From Lelliottia sp. JS-SCA-14 (lineage in GTDB: Bacteria > Pseudomonadota > Gammaproteobacteria > Enterobacterales > Enterobacteriaceae), in NCBI RefSeq assembly GCF_035593345.1, contig NZ_CP141606.1, positions 3,348,001 through 3,412,000 on the forward strand: a stretch of 64,000 bases of DNA. Direction: 5' to 3'. The notes under the pieces are model-generated. The model made no database searches. It saw nothing but the letters and a program-made list of their open reading frames with translations, and was not told the DNA's origin. Positions 35,244-44,849 of this stretch are shown in pieces; position 1 is the first letter of the stretch, and each line of letters starts with the position of its first letter. Made by a program: the position numbers and the translations under genes.

Positions 35244-35588
35244 ATGTTCAGGTCACTGATTCTTGCAGCGGTATTAATGGCTTCAGCACCGCTGGTCGCC
35301 AATGCTGGCGAAATCACCCTGTTGCCATCAGTAAAATTACAAATTGGCGATCGTGACAATTATGGTAACTACTGGGACGGCGGTGGCTGGCGCGACCGTG
35401 ATTACTGGCACCGCAACTATGAATGGCGAAAAGACCGCTGGTGGAGGCACGATAATGGCCGTCACCGTGGCTGGGATAATCGCAAAGCGTACGAGCGTGG
35501 CTATCGTGAAGGCTGGAGCGACCGGGACGATCGTCGCGGACCGCACGGTCATGGACGCGGTCACGGACACGGCGGCCATCACCACTAA
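35244..35588 (+). CDS. ypeC: Small periplasmic protein YpeC (DUF2502)
   Basis: A 114-residue protein matching E. coli YpeC (108 residues). The signal peptide [21 protein letters not shown] is cleaved near residue 21. The mature part is rich in Arg, Asp, Trp, Tyr and His ([20 protein letters not shown]). It ends in a His/Gly tail, [13 protein letters not shown], longer than in E. coli. The function is unknown; the tail could bind metal ions, which would fit its place beside mntH, but this is inference. AAGGAGA lies 8 nt before the ATG. Confidence 0.88.
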   Translation: MFRSLILAAVLMASAPLVANAGEITLLPSVKLQIGDRDNYGNYWDGGGWRDRDYWHRNYEWRKDRWWRHDNGRHRGWDNRKAYERGYREGWSDRDDRRGPHGHGRGHGHGGHHH

Positions 35589-35593
35589 AAAAC

Positions 35594-35622
35594 AAAAAGG
35601 AGCCAAATGGCTCCTTTTTTTA
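35594..35622. terminator. Bidirectional terminator between ypeC and mntH
   Basis: AAAAAGGAGCC, AAAT, GGCTCCTTTTTTT lies between convergent genes and has a T-run in both directions. Confidence 0.9.
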
Positions 35623-35633
35623 TGTCTGCAATC

Positions 35634-36905
<1,272 letters not shown>

Positions 36906-36916
36906 TCATGCTATCA

Positions 36917-36935
36917 AAATGAGAATGATTATCAA
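36917..36935. promoter_or_regulatory. Fur box upstream of mntH
   Basis: AAAATGAGAATGATTATCA matches the Fur consensus (GATAATGATAATCATTATC) in most positions. It lies just upstream of the MntR box. The rest of the 351-bp mntH-nupC gap (36873-37223) holds no gene. Confidence 0.75.
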
Positions 36936-37112
36936 GATCATTTAAAAAGTTTATAGTGATTTCTCTGATAGCAAAGAACGATAGCTGGGGCGGGTGCAAT
37001 GAAACGATCTCACAGACAGTGAAATCGCACAGTCATTTGTGAAGCGTAGCACACAAACGTAACTTTTCACTCATTTACATAACATAACAGAAGTGTATGG
37101 TTGATCACTATT

Positions 37113-37128
37113 TTTGAGACTCGTCACA
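37113..37128. promoter_or_regulatory. CRP site and promoter region of nupC
   Basis: TTTGAGACTCGTCACA fits the CRP half-sites (TGTGA-N6-TCACA) with one change in the left half. A -10-like TATACT lies at 37138-37143. E. coli nupC is activated by CRP and repressed by CytR. The distance to this -10 is shorter than the usual class II arrangement, so the exact promoter is uncertain. Confidence 0.5.
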
Positions 37129-37223
37129 GGTTGTAACTATACTGTGGCCTTGATCTCGTTTTCTTTGTGCTTGTTACATAGAATGTGCACGGAAATTAAA
37201 CCTGCCTCATATTTGGAGCAAAT

Positions 37224-38411
37224 ATGGACCGCGTCCTTCATTTTGTCCTGGCACTTGTTGTCGTTACTGCACTTGCATTGCTGGTCAGCACAGACCGCAA
37301 AAACATTCGTATACGTTATGTTGTACAGCTGCTCGTCATTGAAGTTTTACTTGCGTGGTTCTTCCTGAACTCCAACGTAGGCCTGGGCTTCGTGAAAGGC
37401 TTCTCCGAAATGTTCGAAAAACTGCTCGGATTTGCTAACGAAGGGACGAACTTTGTCTTCGGCAGCATGAACGATCAAGGCCTGGCATTCTTCTTCCTGA
37501 AAGTGCTTTGCCCAATCGTCTTCATCTCTGCGCTGATCGGTATTCTGCAGCACATCCGTGTTCTGCCGTTTGTGATCCGTGGGATTGGTTTCCTGTTATC
37601 CAAAGTCAACGGCATGGGTAAACTGGAATCTTTCAACGCAGTCAGCTCCCTGATTCTGGGCCAGTCCGAGAACTTTATCGCGTATAAAGACATCCTCGGC
37701 AAAATGTCCCGCAACCGCATGTACACCATGGCGGCTACCGCAATGTCGACTGTTTCCATGTCTATCGTGGGCGCATACATGACAATGCTGGATCCAAAAT
37801 ACGTGGTCGCAGCACTGGTTCTGAACATGTTCAGCACCTTTATCGTTCTGTCGCTGATCAACCCGTACCGCGTTGACGCCAGCGAAGAAAATATCCAGAT
37901 GTCTAACCTGCACGAAGGCCAGAGCTTCTTCGAAATGCTGGGCGAGTACATTCTGGCAGGTTTCAAAGTGGCGATTATCGTTGCTGCGATGCTGATCGGC
38001 TTCATCGCCCTGATCGCTGCGCTGAACGCCCTGTTCGCGGCTGTGCTGGGTATCTCCTTCCAGGGCATTCTGGGCTACATCTTCTACCCGATTGCATGGG
38101 TGATGGGTGTTCCGGCTCACGAAGCACTGCAGGTCGGCAGCATCATGGCGACCAAACTGGTTTCCAACGAATTCGTTGCGATGATGGATCTGCAGAAAAT
38201 CGCCAGCACGCTCTCTCCTCGCGCTGAAGGTATCCTGTCTGTGTTCCTGGTCTCCTTCGCTAACTTCTCTTCCATCGGCATCATCGCCGGTGCGATTAAA
38301 GGTCTGAACGAAGAGCAAGGTAACGTGGTTTCTCGCTTCGGCCTGAAACTGGTATATGGCTCGACGCTGGTGAGCGTACTGTCCGCGTCTATCGCGGCAC
38401 TGGTACTGTAA
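37224..38411 (+). CDS. nupC: Nucleoside:H+ symporter NupC
   Basis: A 395-residue concentrative nucleoside transporter (400 in E. coli). It has about ten hydrophobic spans and family motifs [13 protein letters not shown] (about 149-161) and [13 protein letters not shown] (about 311-323). It imports nucleosides other than guanosine across the inner membrane. The loop after NALFAAVLG (about residue 275) is about 5 residues shorter than in K-12, and FGLKLVYGS near the C-terminus has two extra residues (from memory of NupC). GGAGC precedes the ATG. A strong terminator follows. Confidence 0.96.
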   Translation: MDRVLHFVLALVVVTALALLVSTDRKNIRIRYVVQLLVIEVLLAWFFLNSNVGLGFVKGFSEMFEKLLGFANEGTNFVFGSMNDQGLAFFFLKVLCPIVFISALIGILQHIRVLPFVIRGIGFLLSKVNGMGKLESFNAVSSLILGQSENFIAYKDILGKMSRNRMYTMAATAMSTVSMSIVGAYMTMLDPKYVVAALVLNMFSTFIVLSLINPYRVDASEENIQMSNLHEGQSFFEMLGEYILAGFKVAIIVAAMLIGFIALIAALNALFAAVLGISFQGILGYIFYPIAWVMGVPAHEALQVGSIMATKLVSNEFVAMMDLQKIASTLSPRAEGILSVFLVSFANFSSIGIIAGAIKGLNEEQGNVVSRFGLKLVYGSTLVSVLSASIAALVL

Positions 38412-38417
38412 TCAGAA

Positions 38418-38452
38418 TAAAAAAACCGGGGGTTTGCGCCCCCGGTTTTTTT
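38418..38452. terminator. Bidirectional terminator between nupC and pdeA
   Basis: CCGGGGG, TTTGCG, CCCCCGG with A-run before and TTTTTTT after. The T-run on the reverse strand makes it usable for pdeA as well. Confidence 0.92.
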
Positions 38453-40679
38453 ACGCCTTCAGTTCATCTAGCGGCTGGGGTTTTCCCAGCAAATAGCCCT
38501 GCAAATAGTCTACCCCGATATCGAGTAACATCTGCCGCTGCTCCGGCGTTTCGACAAACTCCGCCACCACGCACAAGGATTTGGTCTTCGCCAGATTACA
38601 AATCGACTTCACAATGGTCGCATCCATGCTGTCCGTACAGATGTCTTTCACAAAGCAACCGTCGATTTTAATGATGTCCGCCTGTAGCCGTTTGAGTCGC
38701 TCATAGTTGGCATACCCCGTGCCAAAATCATCGATCGCAATTTTGAAGCCGTATTCGCGCAGTTGCTGGATATTCTGAATGCTGTATTCGGAATCGGAAA
38801 AAGCCTGCTCTTCGGTGACTTCGATAATGACCGCCTGCGGGGCAATCGCGTGGTGCCTGAAGCGATCGATAATCTCAGCGGCCACCTCTTTTTGATTGAG
38901 CGTCATTGGCATCAGGTTGACGGAGAAGCGCGCGCCGCACTCCGTCGACGGGTTTTCCCGCAGCCATTTCAGCAGGCTGTCGAGGACGCAGAGGTCAAAG
39001 CGGTGGCTGAGGTTGAACTGCGCCACCAGAGGAATGAAGCGATCGGGAGTGAGGATTTCACCGTCGCTCTCCAGACGGGTCAGAATTTCGTGGTAGCCCT
39101 CACCGACAGCATTCTGAATGGGCTGGGCATAAAGACGCACGCCTCCCTCCTCCAGCGCCCGTTTCACCCGGCTAAGCATCAATACGCGGTCCGTGGTTTG
39201 CCCGGAGACCCGCTCAACGCTGTTGGTAAGCGCCAGCACTCTGTGCGTGACGCAGGACTGCTCTGAAAGCCAGCTCAACTGCCCGAGCGTATGGTGCAGA
39301 TTTTCGGCATCCTGATCCTCCAGTTCGCCCCAGGCCGCACCAAATTCGATGTCCAGCCCGGTATTGTTCCAGTAGATTTTACGGCTGTTTAGCCGATCGA
39401 CGATGTGCTGCAAACGCTCCCCGCTGTCTGGCCCCTGCAGCACCAGAATCAACTCGCTGCCCGGTAGCTGGAAGAATTTTTCGTTCGCCTGAAGTAAAGG
39501 CTGAACCGCAGAGGTGATGGCTCGCTTACAGTGGATGCGCATCAGCATCCCGTAATGGCGGCTGAGAAACCCCAGGTTGCCCATCCGCAGGCAGCAGATT
39601 TTGGCATCCGGGTGTCGCTGTAAATAGTCTTCCAGGGCGCGCATATTCGCGAGGCCCGTGAGCGGATCGGTCAACGCCCTTTCGTGCCAGCCCTTCTTTA
39701 GCCATTCGCTCCGGTGGTAAATCCGCGACATGTACATCAGGCAAATGGCGAAGGAGATCAGCACCGACAGGACGAACGCCAGGGCATGCCCGGTCTGAAC
39801 GCCATTAAGGAAATTTTTGTTGTAAGACAGGAGCAGGAAAGCGGAGATCGCCCAGCTCAAAGAAACCAGGGCATAGCTCAGGCGGCTGATCGCCACAGTA
39901 AACAGAATAAAAATCACCGGCACCAGATACCCGGCGATAAAGCTGGCTTCGATCGGGGAGCATAAAACCACTAATCCCAGCGTCAGACATATCAGCCAGC
40001 CAAATGTAAATACAGAATGTTTATGAATAAGATACGGCTTAACGCTGCGCAGCCAGAAGGTTCTGGCATTGCGCGGATTAATTATCATTCTTAGCGGGTA
40101 ATAGAACATCATGGTAAATATCAGGCTGGCGCAAATCAGGCTCTGAATATCGACGATGTTATAAATTGCGGTGCCATCGCCAAAGAAGTTTGATATCGAA
40201 AGCGGGAAATCGAAGAAATATCCGGCGAGATACATCGACAGCTTTATGCCGAGGGGAATGATAAATCCCAGCCAGAAAATGCGTAACCCAATATGCCGGT
40301 TAGGCAGCCCATAGCGCCAGCGCTTGCCCAGCGTGAAGCGCAGGATTGCGCAGACTGCGAAGACCGAAAACGTCTGGCAAAACAGTACCACCGCATGCTG
40401 CAGAGGGGTGAGCTGGAAGTAATAAAGGTTAGTTAAGGCAAAACTGAAGACAATGGGAAGAACCGCGCGGCGGCCAAACAATAACATCATCGCCAGCATC
40501 ACGCTTAAGGGTAACCAGGCTAAATAGACGTAATGACCGTCGAGGATGGAACGAGGGGAAATAAAACGAGAGAAAGGCACCGCCAGCAGACATAAAATGA
40601 ATGCCAGCATAAATATTCGTAAATTATTTGTAAGGTGACTTTTTGCTCGTAACAAGGGGCTATTTCCCAGTCGAATCAT
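38451..40679 (-). CDS. pdeA: c-di-GMP phosphodiesterase PdeA (YfeA)
   Basis: A 742-residue membrane protein (729 in E. coli). Residues about 20-320 are a MASE1-like membrane region with eight or more helices. A degenerate GGDEF domain (about 335-480) lacks the active-site motif: the loop reads PGSEL. The EAL domain (about 490-740) has EIL in place of EAL but keeps the metal and catalytic residues in NLMP, EVTEEQAF, DDFGTGYANYERL, KIDGCFVKDI and EFVET. It therefore probably hydrolyses c-di-GMP. It is monocistronic, facing nupC across a terminator. Confidence 0.9.
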   Translation of the reverse strand: MIRLGNSPLLRAKSHLTNNLRIFMLAFILCLLAVPFSRFISPRSILDGHYVYLAWLPLSVMLAMMLLFGRRAVLPIVFSFALTNLYYFQLTPLQHAVVLFCQTFSVFAVCAILRFTLGKRWRYGLPNRHIGLRIFWLGFIIPLGIKLSMYLAGYFFDFPLSISNFFGDGTAIYNIVDIQSLICASLIFTMMFYYPLRMIINPRNARTFWLRSVKPYLIHKHSVFTFGWLICLTLGLVVLCSPIEASFIAGYLVPVIFILFTVAISRLSYALVSLSWAISAFLLLSYNKNFLNGVQTGHALAFVLSVLISFAICLMYMSRIYHRSEWLKKGWHERALTDPLTGLANMRALEDYLQRHPDAKICCLRMGNLGFLSRHYGMLMRIHCKRAITSAVQPLLQANEKFFQLPGSELILVLQGPDSGERLQHIVDRLNSRKIYWNNTGLDIEFGAAWGELEDQDAENLHHTLGQLSWLSEQSCVTHRVLALTNSVERVSGQTTDRVLMLSRVKRALEEGGVRLYAQPIQNAVGEGYHEILTRLESDGEILTPDRFIPLVAQFNLSHRFDLCVLDSLLKWLRENPSTECGARFSVNLMPMTLNQKEVAAEIIDRFRHHAIAPQAVIIEVTEEQAFSDSEYSIQNIQQLREYGFKIAIDDFGTGYANYERLKRLQADIIKIDGCFVKDICTDSMDATIVKSICNLAKTKSLCVVAEFVETPEQRQMLLDIGVDYLQGYLLGKPQPLDELKA

Positions 40680-40821
40680 TGGTTGAAGAAATGGTAAGTT
40701 TATTAATTGAGCGAATCAAGTTCCCGGTTTTAAATGAACTCTTTTATTGATTTCGATTGAGGTCAGATTGATAAACATACACGGATGGCAACAAAAAAGG
40801 CAGGAGATGATAACAAACGCA

Positions 40822-40851
40822 TAAAAAAACCCCCGCCTTTCGGCGAGGGTC
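40822..40851 (-). terminator. Terminator of the tRNA-Ala operon
   Basis: On the reverse strand CCCTCGCC, GAAA, GGCGGGGG is followed by TTTTTTT. It lies 7 bp past the last tRNA. Confidence 0.9.
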
Positions 40852-40858
40852 TGAATTT

Positions 40859-40934
<76 letters not shown>

Positions 40935-40974
40935 ACAGTGTCTTTACGTTCCAAATTCCCCTGGATTAAGAATT

Positions 40975-41050
<76 letters not shown>

Positions 41051-41079
41051 AACGTAAAGCTGTCGTGTTGACGGGCGGC

Positions 41080-41108
41080 ATAATATGAATTCCATTGCTG
41101 AGTGTCAA
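41080..41108 (-). promoter_or_regulatory. Promoter of the tRNA-Ala operon
   Basis: On the reverse strand a consensus TTGACA (41103-41108), 17-bp spacer and TATTAT (41080-41085) are followed by a GC-rich discriminator GCCGCCCG, typical of stringently controlled stable-RNA promoters. Confidence 0.88.
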
Positions 41109-41267
41109 CGGCAAAATCAGCCCTGCCCTTTCAATCGTCGAAAAATCATGCAAATGAAGCACATTGCGAGGTTGCTCGCAGCCAGTAGTTAAACCTGTCA
41201 CATTTTCGCGTAAAAGGGTGCTATAACATGAAGCCTTCATTAACCCTACTGATATTCAGGTAATTGC

Positions 41268-41630
41268 ATGATCAAGGAACGAATGACGCCAGAGGAGCTG
41301 TCCCGGCTCACTGGCTATAGCCGACAGACCATCAATAAATGGGTACGTAAAGAGGGTTGGAAAACATCTCCAAGGCCGGGTGTTCAGGGCGGTAAAGCGC
41401 GTCTGGTCCACGTGAACGAGAAAGTGCGAGAGTTCATCCGCAGCGCTTCTCGGGTAACCGAAGCACCTCTTCATCCTGAAAGCGTGGCAAGCAGTAGCTC
41501 GCTTGACGCTCTGCTTCTGACACTCGCCAATGAAATGACCCCCGATGAACAAAAACAGCTGACGACGCTGCTGCTGCGAGAAGGGATCACCGGATTGCTA
41601 CAACGTTTAGGGATACGCGACCAGAGCTGA
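41268..41630 (+). CDS. yfeC: Putative DNA-binding protein YfeC (DUF1323)
   Basis: A 120-residue protein matching E. coli YfeC. The N-terminal ~50 residues form a helix-turn-helix-like module (MTPEELSRLTGYSRQTINKW) followed by a basic GGKARLVHV wing. The C-terminus ends in LLLREGITGLLQRLGI, shared with its neighbour. It is a paralogue of YfeD, which starts 1 bp after its stop. Target and function are unknown. Its 217-bp upstream region is shared with the divergent tRNA-Ala operon. Confidence 0.9.
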   Translation: MIKERMTPEELSRLTGYSRQTINKWVRKEGWKTSPRPGVQGGKARLVHVNEKVREFIRSASRVTEAPLHPESVASSSSLDALLLTLANEMTPDEQKQLTTLLLREGITGLLQRLGIRDQS

Positions 41631-41631
41631 T

Positions 41632-42027
41632 ATGAAAAGATTACGGAGCAAGATGACCACGGAAGAGCTGGCCGAGAGCCTGGGGGTCGCCAAACAGACG
41701 GTCAACCGCTGGATACGTAAGCAAGGGTGGAAAACCGAAGGGTTAAACGGCGTGAAAGGTGGACGAGCCAGACTGATCCACATCGATACCCGCGTGCGTG
41801 AGCACCTTATGACCCTCCCCGCTATTCGTACCCGCCAGGCGGTTTACCAGTTAGCAGAAGCCTCCGCCGAGTATGGCGATGTGAATACCACCAGCCTGCC
41901 ACGCCAGGTGACCACTGCTCTGGAAAACCTGACCCAAATCGAGCAACAGAGGCTCGCCGTGCTGCTGGCACGCGAAGGGATTCAGGGTTTTCTCACCCGC
42001 CTCGGGATCGCTGAAGAGCAGACATAA
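41632..42027 (+). CDS. yfeD: Putative DNA-binding protein YfeD (DUF1323)
   Basis: A 131-residue protein corresponding to E. coli YfeD and paralogous to YfeC. The HTH reads MTTEELAESLGVAKQTVNRW and is followed by GGRARLIHI. It shares the C-terminal pattern LLAREGIQGFLTRLGI. The ATG follows the yfeC stop by one base, so the pair is translationally coupled. No partner or target is known to me. A strong terminator follows, convergent with gltX. Confidence 0.9.
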   Translation: MKRLRSKMTTEELAESLGVAKQTVNRWIRKQGWKTEGLNGVKGGRARLIHIDTRVREHLMTLPAIRTRQAVYQLAEASAEYGDVNTTSLPRQVTTALENLTQIEQQRLAVLLAREGIQGFLTRLGIAEEQT

Positions 42028-42055
42028 AAAAACGGCAGGATAACCTGCCGTTTTC
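42026..42055. terminator. Bidirectional terminator between yfeD and gltX
   Basis: ACGGCAGG, ATAA, CCTGCCGT with an A-run upstream and TTTTC downstream. Confidence 0.9.
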
Positions 42056-42076
42056 AAATGGGTCTGCCTGATGCGA

Positions 42077-43492
42077 TTACTGCTGGCTTTCGCGCTCAGC
42101 AATAAAGCCCAGCGCTTTGTTGATACGCGCGACGCTGCGTGTCTTGCCAATCGCATGGACGGTGACGTCCAGGCCTGGAGACTGGCCTGCGCCGGTCACA
42201 GCCACACGCAGCGGCATACCGACTTTACCCATACCCACTTCCAGCTCGTCAGCCGTTGCCTGAATCGCATGATGCACGTTCTCTGCGGTCCAGTCGGTCA
42301 GGGCTGCCAGTTTATCGCGCACCACTTCCAGCGGCTGACGCGCAACCGGACGCAGGTGTTTTTTCGCCGCGTCAGCATCAAACTCATCAAACTCTTCGTA
42401 GAAATAGCGGCAGCTTTCCGCAATCTCTTTGAGAGTTTTGCAGCGTTCGCCGAGCAGTCTCACCAGATCCGCCAGCTCAGGGCCGGTGCGGGTGTCAATG
42501 TTGGCCTGTTCAATGTGCCATTGCAGGTAGGTCGCAACATATTCAGCCGGCATGGTGTTGATGTAGTGATGGTTCAGCCACAGCAGTTTATCGGTGTTAA
42601 ACGCACTGGCGGATTTGCTCACCGCATTCAGGGAGAAGAGTTTGATCATCTCTTCACGGCTGAAAATCTCCTGATCGCCGCTGGACCAGCCCAGGCGCAC
42701 CAGGTAGTTCAGCAGCGCTTCCGGCAGGTAGCCGTCGTCGCGGTACTGCATCACGCTCACGGCGCCGTGGCGCTTGGACAGTTTTTTACCGTCATCACCG
42801 TTGATCATCGAGACGTGCGCGTAGACCGGCACTGGCGCATTCAGCGCTTTCAGGATGTTGATCTGGCGCGGGGTGTTGTTGATATGGTCTTCGCCACGGA
42901 TAACGTGGGTGATTTCCATATCCCAGTCATCAACCACCACGCAGAAGTTGTAGGTCGGTGAACCGTCGGTACGACGAATGATCAGATCGTCCAGCTCCTG
43001 GTTGCTGAACTCAATCGGGCCACGGATCTGATCGTCAAAGATCACAGAACCGTCCTGCGGGTTAGCAAAACGCACGACGCAGGGTTCGTCATCAGCATGA
43101 TGTTCATGGCTATGGCGGCAGCGGCCGTCGTAGCGAGGTTTGTCGCCGTTCGCCATCTGCTCTTCGCGCAGGGCTTCCAGACGCTCTTTAGAGCAGTAGC
43201 ATTTATACGCGGTACCCGCGACCAGCATTTCATCAATGACGGCGTTGTAGCGATCAAAACGTTTGGTCTGGAAGTATGGGCCTTCGTCCCACTCCAGATT
43301 CAGCCAGTTCATGCCATCCATGATGGCTTCGATAGCTTCCGGTGTTGAACGCTCGAGATCGGTGTCTTCAATACGCAGCACGAACTCACCGCCGTGGTTA
43401 CGTGCAAAAAGCCAGGAATAAAGAGCAGTACGGGCACCACCGACGTGCAGATAGCCTGTCGGGCTGGGCGCGAAGCGAGTTTTGATTTTCAT
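42077..43492 (-). CDS. gltX: Glutamate-tRNA ligase GltX
   Basis: At 471 residues it equals E. coli GltX, a class I aminoacyl-tRNA synthetase that charges tRNA-Glu. The HIGH-type motif reads [14 protein letters not shown] (about residues 9-22), and the KMSKS-type motif reads [10 protein letters not shown] (about 234-243). The zinc-binding region [15 protein letters not shown] through CRHSHEHH (about 98-127) has C98, C100, C125 and H127-type ligands. The C-terminal helical anticodon-binding domain is complete. It is divergent from the tRNA-Val/Lys cluster; 43493-43705 holds no gene. Confidence 0.97.
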   Translation of the reverse strand: MKIKTRFAPSPTGYLHVGGARTALYSWLFARNHGGEFVLRIEDTDLERSTPEAIEAIMDGMNWLNLEWDEGPYFQTKRFDRYNAVIDEMLVAGTAYKCYCSKERLEALREEQMANGDKPRYDGRCRHSHEHHADDEPCVVRFANPQDGSVIFDDQIRGPIEFSNQELDDLIIRRTDGSPTYNFCVVVDDWDMEITHVIRGEDHINNTPRQINILKALNAPVPVYAHVSMINGDDGKKLSKRHGAVSVMQYRDDGYLPEALLNYLVRLGWSSGDQEIFSREEMIKLFSLNAVSKSASAFNTDKLLWLNHHYINTMPAEYVATYLQWHIEQANIDTRTGPELADLVRLLGERCKTLKEIAESCRYFYEEFDEFDADAAKKHLRPVARQPLEVVRDKLAALTDWTAENVHHAIQATADELEVGMGKVGMPLRVAVTGAGQSPGLDVTVHAIGKTRSVARINKALGFIAERESQQ

Positions 43493-43705
43493 GAAATGGC
43501 CTTACGTTATAAAGATGCCGACGACCGGCAAATGCTGGGATAAAAACAATGGGCAATATTCTATCACTGTGGGCCGATTCCTCAATGAGGAAGCCTGAAT
43601 GACGTGCAGGTTTGCTAAATTTGTTTAGAAATCATGCTGCGCGGACCATTTTGTGATCCATTTGTTTAATTTTACGACGAACAAACAAAATCTTTAGAAA
43701 AGGCG

Positions 43706-43733
43706 TTGACTCATTTTCAACTCTCCCTATAAT
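43706..43733 (+). promoter_or_regulatory. Promoter of the tRNA-Val/Lys operon
   Basis: TTGACT (43706-43711), 16-bp spacer and consensus TATAAT (43728-43733), with a GCGACTCC discriminator typical of growth-rate-controlled stable-RNA promoters. It lies 17 bp before the first tRNA. Confidence 0.9.
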
Positions 43734-43750
43734 GCGACTCCACACAGCGG

Positions 43751-43826
43751 GGGTGATTAGCTCAGTTGGTAGAGCACCTCCTTTACACGGAGGGGGTCGG
43801 CGGTTCGAGCCCGTCATCACCCACCA
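43751..43826 (+). tRNA. valU: tRNA-Val, anticodon TAC
   Basis: A 76-nt tRNA with encoded CCA. Acceptor GGGTGAT/ATCACCC, anticodon stem CCTCC/GGAGG around the loop TTTACAC. First of three in the operon. Confidence 0.97.
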
Positions 43827-43869
43827 TCTACTTAAGTAGATACCGCAGTGTAGATAAGAATTTAAGATT

Positions 43870-43945
43870 GGGCGATTAGCTCAGTTGGTAGAGCATCTCC
43901 TTTACACGGAGGGGGTCGGCGGTTCGAGCCCGTCATCGCCCACCA
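43870..43945 (+). tRNA. valX: tRNA-Val, anticodon TAC (variant copy)
   Basis: A 76-nt tRNA with encoded CCA. It differs from its two siblings by a compensatory pair in the acceptor stem (GGGCGAT/ATCGCCC) and by C to T at the top of the anticodon stem (TCTCC/GGAGG), giving a U-G pair. Confidence 0.97.
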
Positions 43946-43975
43946 TTCTTAAATCTTATTTAGTAGCACCGAAAT

Positions 43976-44051
43976 GGGTGATTAGCTCAGTTGGTAGAGC
44001 ACCTCCTTTACACGGAGGGGGTCGGCGGTTCGAGCCCGTCATCACCCACCA
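43976..44051 (+). tRNA. valY: tRNA-Val, anticodon TAC
   Basis: The 76-nt sequence is the same as the copy at 43751. It is followed 3 bp later by tRNA-Lys. Confidence 0.97.
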
Positions 44052-44054
44052 TTC

Positions 44055-44130
44055 GGGTCGTTAGCTCAGTTGGTAGAGCAGTTGACTTTTAATCAATTGG
44101 TCGCAGGTTCGAATCCTGCACGACCCACCA
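44055..44130 (+). tRNA. lysV: tRNA-Lys, anticodon TTT
   Basis: A 76-nt tRNA with encoded CCA, acceptor GGGTCGT/ACGACCC, anticodon loop CTTTTAA. Its 3' end and the following terminator are duplicated 153 bp downstream. Confidence 0.97.
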
Positions 44131-44134
44131 ATGT

Positions 44135-44161
44135 AAAAAAGCGCCCTAAAGGCGCTTTTTT
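44135..44161 (+). terminator. Terminator of the tRNA-Val/Lys operon, first copy
   Basis: AAAAAAGCGCC, CTAAA, GGCGCTTTTTT directly after the tRNA-Lys CCA. Confidence 0.92.
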
Positions 44162-44287
44162 GCTATCTGCGATATTCAAGATTCGAACCTGCAGCAGGTT
44201 CGAGCCGAACGCAGTGAGGCACCGGAGCCGCAAGGCGACGGCCCGAAGGGCGAGCGAAGCGAGTCATCCTGCACGACCCACCAATGT

Positions 44288-44314
44288 AAAAAAGCGCCCT
44301 AAAGGCGCTTTTTT
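44288..44314 (+). terminator. Terminator, second (duplicated) copy
   Basis: Exact copy of the terminator at 44135 at a distance of 153 bp, following a duplicated CCA end that belongs to no complete tRNA. Confidence 0.9.
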
Positions 44315-44344
44315 GCTATCTGCGATTCCTGAATTCAAAAGACA

Positions 44345-44427
44345 TTGCCTGATGGCGCTTCGCTTATCAGGCCTACGTTATGCCTGCGTGATCCGTAGGT
44401 CGGGTAAGCGCAGCGCCACCCGACAAA
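44345..44427. repeat. REP pair in inverted orientation
   Basis: Facing units 44345-44376 (TTGCCTGATGGCGCTTCGCT) and 44394-44427 (GTAGGTCGGGTAAGCGCAGC) lie between the tRNA operon and the flxA-like gene. The stretch from the tRNA operon to that gene is otherwise non-coding. Confidence 0.85.
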
Positions 44428-44507
44428 TAGCCCCCCAGATCTGGCAGGTCCTCTCAAGCTATGGATTTTTATGCCGATATGCTTGTTTTATGGCGAGAGG
44501 ATTTACA

Positions 44508-44849
44508 ATGACAACCATACAGACATCAACACCTTCAATGCAGACCAGCAGTAGCAGTGGTAGCAGCTCCAGCGACAACAGCATTGCGTCGCAAATCAGC
44601 CGTCTGACGTCGCAGATCACCAAGCTCACTCAGCAGCTCAAAGATGTGGCGAACGGCAGCGGCACTGCTGAAGATAAGAAAAAGCAGCAGGACCTGCTTC
44701 AGGCGCAGATCAAAATGCTGCAGGCCCAGCTGGCACAATTGCAGCGCCAGCAGGCTGAAGAAGCGCAAAAGAAACAAGAACAAAAACAGGGCAAAGCTGA
44801 AGGCGTGAACTCACCTTCCGCTGAGCACCAGATCGATATCTACATCTAA
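44508..44849 (+). CDS. FlxA-like coiled-coil protein
   Basis: A 113-residue protein starting at ATG 44508 ([18 protein letters not shown]); AGAGGA lies about 8 nt upstream. The frame is open back into tRNA-Lys, but that part is not coding. After a Ser/Thr-rich N-terminus, residues about 30-90 are strongly Gln/Lys-rich heptads ([35 protein letters not shown]), predicted to form a coiled coil. This pattern fits the FlxA-like family; E. coli FlxA is a sigma-28-dependent gene of unknown function. I see no clear sigma-28 promoter. The stop overlaps the convergent LysR gene stop by 3 nt. It occupies the place of xapAB/yfeN in K-12. Confidence 0.78.
   Translation: MTTIQTSTPSMQTSSSSGSSSSDNSIASQISRLTSQITKLTQQLKDVANGSGTAEDKKKQQDLLQAQIKMLQAQLAQLQRQQAEEAQKKQEQKQGKAEGVNSPSAEHQIDIYI

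Larger units (their letters stand above)
44113..44326. repeat. Duplicated tRNA-Lys 3' end and terminator flanking a 92-bp GC-rich module
   Basis: A 61-bp direct repeat, 44113-44173 and 44266-44326, is identical. It starts in the tRNA-Lys T arm (ATCCTGCACGACCCACCA) and runs through the terminator to TGCTATCTGCGAT. The 92 bp between (44174-44265) begin with GATTCGAACCTGC, the reverse complement of the tRNA-Lys T arm. Next comes AGCAGGTTCGAG, a second forward partial copy, and then a GC-rich stretch of short stems (GGCCCGAAGGGCGAGCGAAG). Confidence 0.9.

Noticed and set aside
38451..40679. PdeA as an inactive enzyme because it has EIL rather than EAL
   Set aside because: The glutamate of the motif and the other metal and catalytic residues are present, and E. 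coli PdeA as I recall it has the same EIL.
43751..44130. Regular repeats resembling a CRISPR array
   Set aside because: The repeats are complete 76-nt tRNA genes with CCA ends and irregular spacers; there are no cas genes.
44070..44507. N-terminal extension of the FlxA-like protein back into tRNA-Lys
   Set aside because: The extension crosses a tRNA, two terminators and a REP pair, and repeats its own peptide because of the DNA duplication. The ATG at 44508 has a proper site.
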